A program made the translations under genes and the position numbers. A DNA stretch of 64,000 bases from Propionibacteriaceae bacterium ZF39 (GTDB lineage Bacteria > Actinomycetota > Actinomycetes > Propionibacteriales > Propionibacteriaceae): contig CP154795.1 in the NCBI GenBank assembly GCA_039565995.1, positions 3,782,001-3,846,000 on the forward strand, in the 5' to 3' direction. The notes under the pieces were generated by a model. The model was not told the DNA's origin. It did not search any database and was given only the letters and a program-made list of their open reading frames with translations. This document shows, piece after piece, positions 7,013 to 20,306 of this stretch; position 1 is the first letter of the stretch; each line of letters opens with the position of its first letter.

Positions 7013-7086
7013 GCGCCTAACTGGACTTGAACCAGTGACCTCTGCCTTATCAGGGCAGCGCTCTAACCGTCTGAGCTATAGGCGCA
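7013..7086 (-). tRNA. ileT: tRNA-Ile (anticodon GAT)
   Basis: On the minus strand the 74-base cloverleaf starts GCGCCTATAGCTCAG and ends with the T-arm GGTTCAAGTCC and TAGGCGC. The 7-bp acceptor stem pairs perfectly, the anticodon loop reads CTGATAA, and a CCA is encoded at 7012-7010. It lies downstream of gyrB-gyrA-DUF3566, as ileT does in many actinomycetes. Its 3' end points to the left-hand integrative element, so it is the likely attachment site. Confidence 0.95.
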
Positions 7087-7167
7087 AGGTGCATCAGCAC
7101 CGAGGAAGAACGTTACTACAAGGCCCCAGTCGTGCCAAATCCGTCCTGCCCCGGTGCTGACAATGCA

Positions 7168-8326
7168 TCAGTCCTCGGCCAGGGTGACTTCGAGGCCACC
7201 GATCATGGCGGAGGCGAGGTTGTAGAGGAAGGCACCCATAGTCGCGAGCGCGGTGAAGATCACGACGTCGATGACGGCGATCAGCGCCGCAGTGCCCATG
7301 ACCTTGCTGGTGCTGATGTAGTCCTGGATCCGGAACGGGGTGTCATCGCCCGGGGTCTGGATGATGTCGCCGACCATCTTGTTGATCTCCTCGAACATGC
7401 CGGAGGAGCTGATGACGGCCCAGACGGTGCCGGTCGCGACCCAGAGCACGATGCCCGCGGCCACGGCGAAGAGGAATGCGGTCTTCATCACCGACCAGGG
7501 ATCGACCTGGGACAGACGGAGGCGCGCCTTGCGCGTACGCCGTGCCACCCCGGCCCGACGAAGCTGGGTGGTGTCCTCGGGATCGGCCTCGGTCACGGTC
7601 GCCACACCGCCGCCACCGCCGGCGGGAGCCGCCGCGGCGGACCCCGAACCAGCAGCCGTCGCACCGGCCGCGCCACCCATGGCACCCGCCATGCCGGCGG
7701 TCACGGTCTTGGCCCGGTCGCGGAGCTTGTTGGCGAACCCACCGGCCCGGTTCTTGCCCTTGTCCTTGTCGTCGAGCGACTCGGCAGTGCCCCCGGCCGC
7801 GGGGTCGGCGCCCGGAGCATCACCCTTCACAGCGGGCTGCACGGCAGTTTCGCCGGCCAGGAAATGCTGCTGGCCGCGCGCCGTGGGGGCGGGAGCGGAC
7901 GAAGCCGAAGCGGCCGACGCGTCCTGCGCCTGCCGGGGCATGACGGGCTGCGCCTGCGGTGCGGCATGAGCCCGTTGCGGCTGTTCGGCCGGCATCGGCG
8001 CACCGGGCAGACGACGCGACGGCTCCGAGCGGACATCCGTCATGGGAGCGCCGGGCTGGGGAACCGGGTTGTATCGCTGGCCCTGGCCCTGGCTCTGACC
8101 CTGGGGAGCCGGCGCACCGCCGGGCTGGGGCGTACCCCCCGAACGGGGAACCGCGGGACGGGTCTCCGTGGGCGGCTCGGCGCGGGAGGCGCTGTTCCGG
8201 CGTACCCAATCACGCACGCGATCGGCCCGCGTCCCACCCTGGGGAGCCTGCGCGGCGTCACCGCCCGCAGGTCGGATCATGGTCGATTCCGACTCCGAGC
8301 CCGGTTGAGGGCCCGGCTTGTTCGGA

Positions 8327-8334
<8 letters not shown>
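7168..8334 (-). CDS. DUF3566 membrane protein encoded after gyrA
   Basis: A 388-residue protein with a GTG start at 8334, overlapping the gyrA stop by 8 bases. Residues 1-260 are disordered and Pro/Gln/Ala-rich. The C-terminal 120 residues are the DUF3566 domain: a basic [17 protein letters not shown] lead, a membrane helix ([20 protein letters not shown]), a soluble loop, a second helix ([21 protein letters not shown]) and [20 protein letters not shown]. The family (Rv0007 in mycobacteria) almost always follows gyrA. Its function is not established. Only the C-terminal domain is conserved; the long N-terminus varies between species. Confidence 0.92.
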
Positions 8335-10975
<2,641 letters not shown>

Positions 10976-11056
10976 GCGGGTCTTCCTGGTCTGGTCAGGT
11001 CAGCGGGGGCGCGGGATCGCGCGGGTACGCAGAGACCCTGCGTACCCGTGCGGTCG

Positions 11057-13081
<2,025 letters not shown>

Positions 13082-13086
13082 TCACG

Positions 13087-13128
13087 TGGACCCCGATGAC
13101 GTCGGAGTCCACAGCCTTGGCAAGTCTA
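13087..13128 (-). promoter_or_regulatory. gyrB leader hairpin and possible -10 element
   Basis: Upstream of gyrB, TGGACCCCGA (13087-13096) pairs with TCGGAGTCCA (13102-13111) apart from one C/A mismatch, forming a 10-base-arm hairpin in the probable 5' leader. On the minus strand TAGACT (13128-13123) is a plausible -10 box 57 bases before the start. The rest of the 382-base gap 13067-13448 shows no gene. Supercoiling-sensitive control is usual for gyrase promoters but is not shown here. Confidence 0.35.
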
Positions 13129-13448
13129 CCCTTTTCTGCCGGAATTCCCCATCCGGGCGCGCTCGCCACGAGCAAAACCGGCTCTGAGCGGCCCAGAACC
13201 CGACTCAGGACGCGCTGGTGGGTGCCTGGATATGGCCACGTACGCCCCCCGGGCCTCCCAGGCCGCCTGAACGCGAAAATGATCCCGACCACCGGACAGC
13301 ATCAGGTGGGGGTCGTCCGACGCCGTCCCACACCGGAGATTCGCGGAGCGATTCGATGGGGGTGGCCCGATATCCTTGGCTGGCGACGCGCCCGTGGCGC
13401 GACTGCCACCAGACACGCACGCAACGATTTCGGGGGGAAGGAGCGACA

Positions 13449-14405
13449 GTGAGCTGGGTCCTTGCCATCGCCCTGGGTGCCTCCGCCACGTGGGCGGCCC
13501 GGGACATGCCGGGAGTCCGCAACTATGCGATCGACCTGCTGCCACTCGGCGAGGGAAAGGCCGAACTGCCCTCGGCCGTCTGGATCGGCGACGACGCCAT
13601 CCTCGTGGGCGAGGAAGCACTGGCACGCGGCGCCGGCTCTCCCGAGGGGCTGATGCGGAACCCGTACGCAGTGCTCGGCGAGGGGGACGGGTCGGAAGCC
13701 ATCGACCATGTGGCTGTCCTGCTTGCCGAAACGCATCGGCGAGCGGTGGCCGCGGCGGGGTCCTGGCCCGAGCGCACGCTCCTCACGCATCCCGATGGCT
13801 GGTCGATGGAGCAGGTCATGGCGCTGCGCCAGGCCGTCACCCGGGCGGGCCTCGGGGTCGACCTGGTGACGGAACCGGTGGCGCTGGCGTCGGCGTACCG
13901 TCATGACGGCGGCGAAGGCAGCCGGCTCCTGGTGCTCGACCCCGCTCGCGGGAGCGCGTCGGCCGTCGCCCGCATGGGCCGCGTCTTCATTGTGATGGCC
14001 ACAGAGAATGGGGCCGGGTCGGAAGATGTCATCGCCCTCGCGGAGCGCGCTCTGGCGAGGCCGGGCGTACGCCCTGAACTCCTCAACGAGATCCTCCTCG
14101 CCGGTGACACTCCCGACTCGGGGCTCGCCGAGACCCTCGACGCGCGGTTCCGGCAGGAAGTCGTGCAGATGCCGACGTCCGCAATGGCCGCCGGAGCGCT
14201 GCATTACAACCGATCCCTGCACGAGGTCCCGCCCCGGCCGGCCCCCGAACCACCCCCGCCTGCCCCGGCGCCCGAGCCGGTGGTGCGCGTCAACCATGCG
14301 GCGCCTCCGGCGAAGAAAAAGGGTCTGCCGATCGTGCCCTTGCTGCTGGGGATCCTCGCCGTGCTGATCATCGCCGAGCTGCTGTTCGTGTACTGGCCGT
14401 TCTGA
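13449..14405 (+). CDS. Hsp70/actin-fold-like protein with C-terminal membrane anchor
   Basis: A 318-residue protein. GTG 13449 is chosen for the GGGGAAGGAG site before it, although the frame is open from 13218. Residues 1-245 read like an Hsp70 nucleotide-binding domain (LPSAVWIGDDAILVGEEAL, TLLTHPDGWSMEQVMALRQA, EPVALASAYRH, LNEILLAGDTPDSGLAETL). The phosphate loops are degenerate: the N-terminal DxGTT is replaced by ALGASATWA and the second by LDPARGSASAVA. A Pro-rich linker (about 255-285) leads to one C-terminal membrane helix (PIVPLLLGILAVLIIAELLF). There is no substrate-binding domain. Similar Hsp70-like proteins accompany type VII secretion genes, but none is present here. It heads the 13.4-20.3 kb cluster. 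Confidence 0.7.
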   Translation: MSWVLAIALGASATWAARDMPGVRNYAIDLLPLGEGKAELPSAVWIGDDAILVGEEALARGAGSPEGLMRNPYAVLGEGDGSEAIDHVAVLLAETHRRAVAAAGSWPERTLLTHPDGWSMEQVMALRQAVTRAGLGVDLVTEPVALASAYRHDGGEGSRLLVLDPARGSASAVARMGRVFIVMATENGAGSEDVIALAERALARPGVRPELLNEILLAGDTPDSGLAETLDARFRQEVVQMPTSAMAAGALHYNRSLHEVPPRPAPEPPPPAPAPEPVVRVNHAAPPAKKKGLPIVPLLLGILAVLIIAELLFVYWPF

Positions 14406-14503
14406 GGCCTCGGGGCCTGTCCCCCCACCCCCGCGCCGAATGCGGCCGACTTCCATACATGAACGTCTCCCACCGACATGAACTCCTCTTACCGACCGTG
14501 CGC

Positions 14504-14567
14504 CACGTCGGGAGGTGACGCTCACGTCGGGAGGAGCACCCACCCGGGACCCGGTCCCACCTAGAAT
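14504..14567 (+). promoter_or_regulatory. Direct repeats and -10 box before the 14574 gene
   Basis: CACGTCGGGAGG occurs twice in direct orientation, at 14504-14515 and 14523-14534 (19 bases apart). TAGAAT at 14562-14567 lies 6 bases before the GTG at 14574 with no Shine-Dalgarno sequence, which fits an actinobacterial leaderless promoter. The repeats sit where an activator would bind relative to that box. Confidence 0.5.
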
Positions 14568-14573
14568 CCCGCT

Positions 14574-15272
14574 GTGACCACTCCGCTCGGCTCGGCATAC
14601 CGGAATCCGCCCGGGATCCGGCTCGACGGCGAGCCCCTGGACCCCACGTGGCGCAAACCGAAGCCAACTGGTCCTGAATGGTCAGGAAGCCTGACGTTCC
14701 TGGCGATCATGGCGGCGCTGCTGCTGCTCATCAGCACCCTCCTCGCGACCGGCGCTCTGGACACACGTGAGGACCGCTACCAGGCGTACCCCCTCGGCGA
14801 GGTTGTGGATGTGGGCTCGATGCGGATCACGTTCACTCACGCGGATCTGTCGTTCGAGGAGCCGACGGTCGGCAGCGATCCGCCGCACTGGGAGATCCGT
14901 GCCTACGGGACCGCCGTCAACACCACGGGTGAGCGGCTGCTGCTGCGCGATCCGGGCGTGGTCGGCCTTCCGGACGGCCGGGTGATCGGCGGTTATGACG
15001 TCCGGCCGCTGCGTCAGACCGTGAAGGGGAAGTGGGAGAACGATCGTTACTACCAGTTCCAGGCGATCGAGAAGGAAGTCCCGATCGTGCTGACGGGCAA
15101 GATCAACCAGGCGTGGAAACCGACCGGGCACCTCTACGTCGGCATGAAAATGCAGTCCTACGAAGCGCATGACTCCGATCGCGGATTCTCGAACGTGTTC
15201 TGGAGCAACGACCGCTCCGGAGCTGCCGCCGGATTCTGGGTGCCGACCCGGCTGGTTCCGTCCGAGCCCTGA
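14574..15272 (+). CDS. Single-span membrane-anchored protein, unknown function
   Basis: A 232-residue protein with a GTG start directly after a TAGAAT box (probably leaderless). Residues 1-38 are cytoplasmic and Pro-rich. One membrane helix (LTFLAIMAALLLLISTLLAT, about 41-62) is followed by an extracytoplasmic beta-rich domain with VGSMRITFTHADLSFEEP and WEIRAYGTAVNTTGERLLL, an Ig-like layout resembling DUF4352-type domains. Two further anchored proteins on the opposite strand (15288-15800 and 15797-16411) share the same architecture, so the three may be distant relatives exposed on the cell surface. I recognise no named family. Confidence 0.65.
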   Translation: MTTPLGSAYRNPPGIRLDGEPLDPTWRKPKPTGPEWSGSLTFLAIMAALLLLISTLLATGALDTREDRYQAYPLGEVVDVGSMRITFTHADLSFEEPTVGSDPPHWEIRAYGTAVNTTGERLLLRDPGVVGLPDGRVIGGYDVRPLRQTVKGKWENDRYYQFQAIEKEVPIVLTGKINQAWKPTGHLYVGMKMQSYEAHDSDRGFSNVFWSNDRSGAAAGFWVPTRLVPSEP

Positions 15273-15287
15273 TCCGTTCGTCCACGA

Positions 15288-15800
15288 TCACTGCGGCGCC
15301 GACATCGCGTACACCTGACGACGCCAGTCGCGGAGGTATTGGTGATAGACCCCGCCGAGATGATCCGCCTCCGCGCGGGGGATTTCATAGACGATCTCGC
15401 CGATGGTGGGCTGGTTCAGCGGATAGGACATGCAGAATCGATCGTGCTCCCGGAACACCGACTGCTGGGTTTCCTCCCACGTTCGACCGTCTCTCCCGAC
15501 CAGTCGCAGGGGGCAGATTTCCTTATCGGTCGTCACGGTGGCCTCGAACTGAACAATCACGAAAACCGCCCCCTCTGCAGGGACTTTCACTTCGCTGTAT
15601 TTCGTGGGAATCTCAGCGGCCCGGGTGATCGACAACACCCGCAGCGTGCTGCCGTTGTCGGTGGTCACACCCTCCCCCGGCGGCAGCTGCACGAACCGTG
15701 TGTTCTGGTGGATCGTCGCCCAGAACGCCCAGCCGGCCACATAGACCACCGAGATCATGAGCACCGTCCACAGCGCCAGCCAGGCCCGGAGCCTCCTCAT
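15288..15800 (-). CDS. Membrane-anchored extracytoplasmic protein, unknown function
   Basis: A 170-residue protein. ATG 15800 overlaps the stop of the upstream gene (ATGA). An N-terminal signal anchor (LRAWLALWTVLMISVVYVAG) precedes a beta-rich domain: GSTLRVLSITRAAEIPTKYS, FVIVQFEATVTTDKEICPLR, then CMSYPLNQPTIGEIVYEIP. Two cysteines near the middle could form a disulphide outside the cell. It is the last gene of a three-gene leftward operon (polytopic protein, anchored protein, this one). The VIVQFEATVTTD strand resembles the DUF4352-like strand in its neighbours. Function unknown. Confidence 0.65.
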   Translation of the reverse strand: MRRLRAWLALWTVLMISVVYVAGWAFWATIHQNTRFVQLPPGEGVTTDNGSTLRVLSITRAAEIPTKYSEVKVPAEGAVFVIVQFEATVTTDKEICPLRLVGRDGRTWEETQQSVFREHDRFCMSYPLNQPTIGEIVYEIPRAEADHLGGVYHQYLRDWRRQVYAMSAPQ

Positions 15801-16411
15801 GGGATCGCCTCCATCGGAGGCCGTTTCACCGTGACTTCTTCCTCGGGGTCCACGGCTCGCAATTCGGCGGCCCTGGCCTCGTCGATGCCGAGATCGACCA
15901 CCGCCCGGGTGCGATAGCGAAAGGTCACTTCCTTCTGGTACGCCGTGAATTGCGTCCCCACCAGATGATCGGGATCCACGTCGAAATAGACCTGGGTCGT
16001 CTGCCGAAAACCGACAGTGGGTGAAGGAGCCCAGCCGCCCACGGATTCGAGCAGCAGCCCATTCTGACGAACCCACAATTCGGCGAGATCATCCATCCCG
16101 GCCTCGGGCCGTTCGGCTTGGACGGTGACGATCAGATAAATGCCATTGGCGATCATGCCGTCATCGAAATCGCCGACCACGCGATAGGCGGTCCGATAAT
16201 CCAGGACGCGCGCCCGCATGCCGTCGACGTTGACCCATTCACCGATCTCGGCATCGACATTTTCGAACGAATAACCCCAGGATTCCTCCCCGAGCACCCG
16301 TTGATAGAGACCGTCCAGAAGACCGGCCGCGATGAACACCACCGCGGCGACCACGACGGCCAGCATGTTGCGCCGGGTGAGGCGGGCCCTGACCTGGTCA
16401 CGCATCGGCAT
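15797..16411 (-). CDS. Membrane-anchored extracytoplasmic protein, unknown function
   Basis: A 204-residue protein with a basic N-terminus and one membrane helix (MLAVVVAAVVFIAAGLLDGL, about 15-34), followed by a beta-rich domain (MRARVLDYRTAYRVVGDFDD, IYLIVTVQAERPE, GFRQTTQVYFDVDPDHLVG). The layout matches the 15288-15800 and 14574-15272 products. It overlaps the polytopic membrane gene upstream by 14 bases and the anchored gene downstream by 4, so the three are co-transcribed and probably work together at the membrane. No enzyme motif is visible. Confidence 0.65.
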   Translation of the reverse strand: MPMRDQVRARLTRRNMLAVVVAAVVFIAAGLLDGLYQRVLGEESWGYSFENVDAEIGEWVNVDGMRARVLDYRTAYRVVGDFDDGMIANGIYLIVTVQAERPEAGMDDLAELWVRQNGLLLESVGGWAPSPTVGFRQTTQVYFDVDPDHLVGTQFTAYQKEVTFRYRTRAVVDLGIDEARAAELRAVDPEEEVTVKRPPMEAIP

Positions 16412-17795
16412 GTCGGTCCCCTAGCGCTCGGGCGGGAGCCACCGCGGTACCGCGCGCGGCCACCCCGGCGTACCTCTGCGCACCCGCCGATTCCGACCGC
16501 GCCCGGAACAGCAGCAGGCACTCGCGCAGGGCCACCGCCAGGAGACAGATCCGCAGCGGCTCGAACGGGATCTCCTTGGAGAGATCGATGACGAGATCCC
16601 ACGTGTACCAGAAGTCGACCGAATGGCCTCCCACCAGGCGGTTCACCAGGGTCGAAAAGCTCTGCCCCGCCCGCGTGATGGCAAAGTGCAGAAACACGAA
16701 CGCCGCGAGGAACAGCACGCCGGCCGACAGGACGAGGCGCAACGACTGGAACGTCGGCACGTACTTGTCGTCGATGTCACCCAGGAACACTTCCTGGAAC
16801 TCGAGCCAGGCGCGTCGGCCGCGGCCGCGGCCGGATCGCGTACGCCCCGGATGCTTCCGTTCCAGCTTTGCGAGCTCGCGCGCCGCCTCGGCGGGGCTGG
16901 CACCCTTGCGCCACAGGTCGGCGACCGACAACACATGCGAGCCATAGATCAGGGCCGCCACCGCCAGCCAGGCCAGCGGCTGTCCGATGATCTCGAGGAG
17001 GAACGGCCAGGCGGTCTCCCCCACGAATCCGCCGACCACGCGGAGGACCTCGGGAAGGTTGACCTTGACCAGGGCGAGCACGGCCGCGAGGCCGTCGACC
17101 CAGGTGTCGATCCACTCCTGGAACTTCCGATCGGACAGCCAGTCGCGCACGAAAGAGATCAGGTGGCTGCCCGACAGGATCAGGCTGAGCATGAAAAAGG
17201 CCTCGGTGAACGCAGCGATAAGCCCGAAGACCCGTCGGTCGGTCGCCTCATGGAGCAGGTCCAGGAAGCGGCGGATCACGTAGGCGCCGGCCACCACGCC
17301 GATCACCACCAGGATCTCGTGGCGGTTCGACGGAAATAGCTGCGACGTCAGAGTCTTGTCGGCCATGACCCCGGTCTGGGTCAGCGAACTCACCATCAGC
17401 TGCTCGGCACGCTCGGTGACGAACCCGAACGCGGCATAGATGCCGAGGAACGGCAGCAGGGTCAGGGCCAGGAGTCGCCCGATGCCCTCATCCCGGTCAT
17501 CGTCCCCGCCCTCGGGAATCAGGTCCCGAATCCCGAGTTCGGCACCGACGAGCCGCAACTGCAGGACCATCGCACCCAGCATGAACACGAACCCCGTCGA
17601 GAAAACGGCCAGCGCGTGCCACGGATAGTCATAGGAGATCGAGGCGCCCACGCGCAGCGTGATGCCATAGCCCATCCAACCGAGCAGCTGCAGCGTCATG
17701 AGCTGGGGGAACAGCCGAATGAACATGCGGACGGTGTCCACGGACAACACCCGCAGATAACGCCCCAGCTCTCCCAGCACTCGCATCGTGGGCAT
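16398..17795 (-). CDS. Polytopic membrane protein, unknown function
   Basis: A 465-residue protein from ATG 17795, preferred over 17786 because GGAG lies 6 bases before it. About eight hydrophobic helices are visible (for example LMTLQLLGWMGYGITLRVG, LVVIGVVAGAYVIRRFLDLL, FFMLSLILSGSHLISF, LVLSAGVLFLAAFVFLHFAI). A basic cytoplasmic loop with KLERKHPGRTRSGRGRGRR lies near residue 315. The C-terminus is Ala/Arg-rich. It is divergent from the AAA+ gene with only 30 bases between starts, so both promoters share that gap. A membrane platform for the anchored proteins encoded downstream is a reasonable inference; the family is not recognised. Confidence 0.65.
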   Translation of the reverse strand: MPTMRVLGELGRYLRVLSVDTVRMFIRLFPQLMTLQLLGWMGYGITLRVGASISYDYPWHALAVFSTGFVFMLGAMVLQLRLVGAELGIRDLIPEGGDDDRDEGIGRLLALTLLPFLGIYAAFGFVTERAEQLMVSSLTQTGVMADKTLTSQLFPSNRHEILVVIGVVAGAYVIRRFLDLLHEATDRRVFGLIAAFTEAFFMLSLILSGSHLISFVRDWLSDRKFQEWIDTWVDGLAAVLALVKVNLPEVLRVVGGFVGETAWPFLLEIIGQPLAWLAVAALIYGSHVLSVADLWRKGASPAEAARELAKLERKHPGRTRSGRGRGRRAWLEFQEVFLGDIDDKYVPTFQSLRLVLSAGVLFLAAFVFLHFAITRAGQSFSTLVNRLVGGHSVDFWYTWDLVIDLSKEIPFEPLRICLLAVALRECLLLFRARSESAGAQRYAGVAARGTAVAPARALGDRHADA

Positions 17796-17813
17796 CCTAA
17801 ACTCCACGCGGCC

Positions 17814-17819
17814 TACGAT
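17814..17819 (+). promoter_or_regulatory. Leaderless -10 box of the AAA+ gene
   Basis: TACGAT at 17814-17819 fits the actinobacterial TAnnnT -10 element and is followed by 6 bases and the ATG at 17826, with no Shine-Dalgarno sequence. The spacing matches that before the 14574 gene, suggesting two genes of this cluster are leaderless. Confidence 0.45.
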
Positions 17820-17825
17820 TGGCCC

Positions 17826-19238
17826 ATGCCGAGCCCCCTCATCGATTCCCTCCTGCAGGCGATCAGCGCACGCCCCGACGATGTGCCCCTGCGCCTCCAT
17901 GTCGCGGAGTTGCTCATCGGTGCCGGCCGCGGGCCCGAGGCCGTGCAGCAGTGCGCGGTCGTCCTGCAACAGGATCCCGGCAATTCCCGCGCCCAGGAGC
18001 TGATGGGCCGGGCGTTCGCGGCTCCGGCCGGATCGGGTACGCCGGTTGCGCCGGTCGCACCACTCGAGGAGAGCCCGGGCGTACCCACTCCAACCGAGGA
18101 ACCCCAGGCCCAGCCCCGCCGCGCGGCCGCTCCCGATCCTCAGCTCGACCAGGTGCCGCCCCTACCCCAGGATCCCCACCCGCAGCCGTCGTCCTCCCAG
18201 GCTCCCGAGTTCGACTGGCGCCGGGCGGAGCAGCAGTTCGGCGACGGCCCGGCACCGATGTTCGTCACGGACGACGAGGACGACGCGGATGCCGCCGACC
18301 AGGACGCAGAGGACCAACAGATCGCCGAGCCCGAGGGCGGGATGATCCCGCCGCAGGACATCTGGGAGGTCGAGGCCCCCGGCCTGACGCTCGCGGACGT
18401 GGGCGGCATGCACCACGTGAAGGAACGTCTGGAGGTCTCGTTCCTCGCGCCGATGCGCAACCCGGAACTCCGGAAGCTCTACGGCAAGAGCCTGCGCGGC
18501 GGCCTGATGCTCTATGGCCCGCCGGGCTGCGGAAAGACCTATATCGCGCGGGCGATCGCCGGCGAGATGGGCGCGGGGTTCATCAACGTGACGCTGTCGG
18601 ATGTCCTCGACGCCTATGTCGGCAGCTCCGAAAAGAACCTTCACAGACTTTTCCAGTTGGCCCGCCGCAAGGCCCCGGTGGTGCTGTTCATCGACGAGAT
18701 CGACGCGATCGGTCACAAGCGCACCCAGACAACATGGTCGTCGCTGCGCAATGTGGTCAACCAGCTGCTGCACGAGATGGACGGTGTGGGCGTGGACAAT
18801 GAGGGCGTCTTCGTGCTGGCCGCAACGAATACGCCGTGGGATGTGGATCCCGCGTTGCGCCGCCCGGGGCGCCTCGACCGCGCGGTCTGCGTACTCCCTC
18901 CCGACGAGCCCGCCCGCGCCGCGATCCTGCAGCACAACCTCTCCCGCCGCCCCGTCGAGGGCATCAACCTCGCGAAGCTGGCCCGGTCGACCGACGGCTT
19001 CACCGGTGCCGATCTCGCCTATCTCTGCGAGACCGCCGCCGAGCTCGCGATGATCGATTCGGTGCGCTCCGGCAAGCCGCGCATGATGAACATGAAGGAC
19101 CTGACCGCCGCGCTCCGGCAGGTACGCCCCTCCGCGCGGCCGTGGTTCGACATGGCCCGCAACGTGGTGACCTACGCGGATCAGGGTGGGGAGTACGCCG
19201 AACTCCGCGACTACATGCGCCAGAACAAGCTGCTGTGA
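17826..19238 (+). CDS. TPR/AAA+ ATPase (Cdc48/FtsH/Vps4-like AAA domain)
   Basis: A 470-residue protein. Residues 1-65 form a TPR-like helical repeat. Residues 66-185 are a Pro-rich then acidic disordered linker (TDDEDDADAADQDAED). Residues 186-440 are one classical AAA module: Walker A GPPGCGKT (231-238), Walker B FIDEID (288-293), sensor Asn in AATNT (near 335) and the second-region arginines RRPGRLDR (345-352). The C-terminus (VRPSARPWFDMARNVV) resembles Vps4/Cdc48 helices. Such ATPases pull proteins apart or from membranes as hexamers. The TPR+AAA plan recalls EccA of type VII secretion, but the AAA type differs and no Esx genes are near. Its stop overlaps the next gene. Confidence 0.85.
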   Translation: MPSPLIDSLLQAISARPDDVPLRLHVAELLIGAGRGPEAVQQCAVVLQQDPGNSRAQELMGRAFAAPAGSGTPVAPVAPLEESPGVPTPTEEPQAQPRRAAAPDPQLDQVPPLPQDPHPQPSSSQAPEFDWRRAEQQFGDGPAPMFVTDDEDDADAADQDAEDQQIAEPEGGMIPPQDIWEVEAPGLTLADVGGMHHVKERLEVSFLAPMRNPELRKLYGKSLRGGLMLYGPPGCGKTYIARAIAGEMGAGFINVTLSDVLDAYVGSSEKNLHRLFQLARRKAPVVLFIDEIDAIGHKRTQTTWSSLRNVVNQLLHEMDGVGVDNEGVFVLAATNTPWDVDPALRRPGRLDRAVCVLPPDEPARAAILQHNLSRRPVEGINLAKLARSTDGFTGADLAYLCETAAELAMIDSVRSGKPRMMNMKDLTAALRQVRPSARPWFDMARNVVTYADQGGEYAELRDYMRQNKLL

Positions 19239-20302
19239 GCGACCTCGACCAGCAACTGCTCCGCGCGAATGAGCTGATCTCCCTCGGGCGGGATGCCCAG
19301 GCGATGGAGTTGCTGCTCCGATTGCTGCGCGAGAATCCCGGCGCGGCGGGGCACATCGAGTTGAGCCTGGGGCGCGCCCACCTCAAGGCGAATCGGTACG
19401 CCGAGGCCGAGACCCACGCCCGCCGCGCCATCGCCCAGTTTCCCGGCGAACCGACCGGCCACCTGATCCTGGGGGCCTCACTACAGATGCGCGGGCGCCG
19501 ACAGGAGGCCCTCGGTCCCTATCTGGCCGCGGTCCGGCTCGATCCCGACCAGGCCATCGCCCATCGGGCGTTGGCAGAAGTGTTCAGCGACCTTGGTCGC
19601 CACCGGGAGTCGTTCGAGGCCGCGAACCAGGCGGTCCGCCTCGCCCCGGACGATGCGGAATCGCATTTCACGATGGGGTACGCCCTGCAGGACACCAACC
19701 CGCAGGAGGCGGCCCGCGCCTATCGGACCGCGCTGTCGATCGACCCGCACCACACCACCGCCAAGCACAACCTCGCCGGAATCTCGGCAGTCGGGGGCGA
19801 CTGGGCGACGGCGAGCCAGGGCATGGCGCGCGTGCTGTCGGAGGAGCCGGGGGCCCAGAGCCCGATCTTCGTGCTCGACCAGCGGCTGGTGGGCGTGATC
19901 CGCTGGCTGCACTGGGTGACCGCGGGTGGATATCTCCTGTTCGGCATGGCAGCCTCGACCGGCGCCTGGCCTGCGCTGGGGGCCGCGCTCGTGGCCGTGG
20001 GCCTGGGCCTCTTCCTCGGCTATCGCGGCATCCGACCCATCCGGGCCGCTCTGCCCGGTGGTGGGGAGCGTTTCTTCGCCGGCTTCTGGAAACGGGAAAC
20101 CATCGCCGCCATCTGGCTCGCGCTGCTGGTCCTGGCCTGGGTGCTGATGCTCGTGGGCAGCATCGGCGACGTCCTTCTCGGCAACGGAATGCGCTGGCTG
20201 GGCGGACCCGCGCTCGTGCTCGTGATCATCGGCGCGATCCTGAGCTGGGTCCGCGTACCCCTCGCCAACCGCAGGGCCGAGCGCGTCCGCCGGCGTTTGT
20301 GA
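19235..20302 (+). CDS. TPR-repeat membrane protein
   Basis: A 355-residue protein whose GTG overlaps the AAA+ gene stop (GTGA), so the two are translationally coupled. Residues 1-210 hold about five or six TPR motifs (for example HIELSLGRAHLKANRYAEAE, GHLILGASLQMRGRRQEALG, AHRALAEVFSDLGRHRESFE, SHFTMGYALQDTNPQEAARA). The C-terminal third has about four membrane helices (WVTAGGYLLFGMAASTG, ALGAALVAVGLGLFLGYRG, IWLALLVLAWVLMLVG, LVLVIIGAILSWVRVPL). The cytoplasmic TPR array may dock the TPR/AAA+ ATPase at the membrane, which is inference from coupling. No named family recognised. Confidence 0.75.
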   Translation: MSDLDQQLLRANELISLGRDAQAMELLLRLLRENPGAAGHIELSLGRAHLKANRYAEAETHARRAIAQFPGEPTGHLILGASLQMRGRRQEALGPYLAAVRLDPDQAIAHRALAEVFSDLGRHRESFEAANQAVRLAPDDAESHFTMGYALQDTNPQEAARAYRTALSIDPHHTTAKHNLAGISAVGGDWATASQGMARVLSEEPGAQSPIFVLDQRLVGVIRWLHWVTAGGYLLFGMAASTGAWPALGAALVAVGLGLFLGYRGIRPIRAALPGGGERFFAGFWKRETIAAIWLALLVLAWVLMLVGSIGDVLLGNGMRWLGGPALVLVIIGAILSWVRVPLANRRAERVRRRL

Positions 20303-20306
20303 CCCC

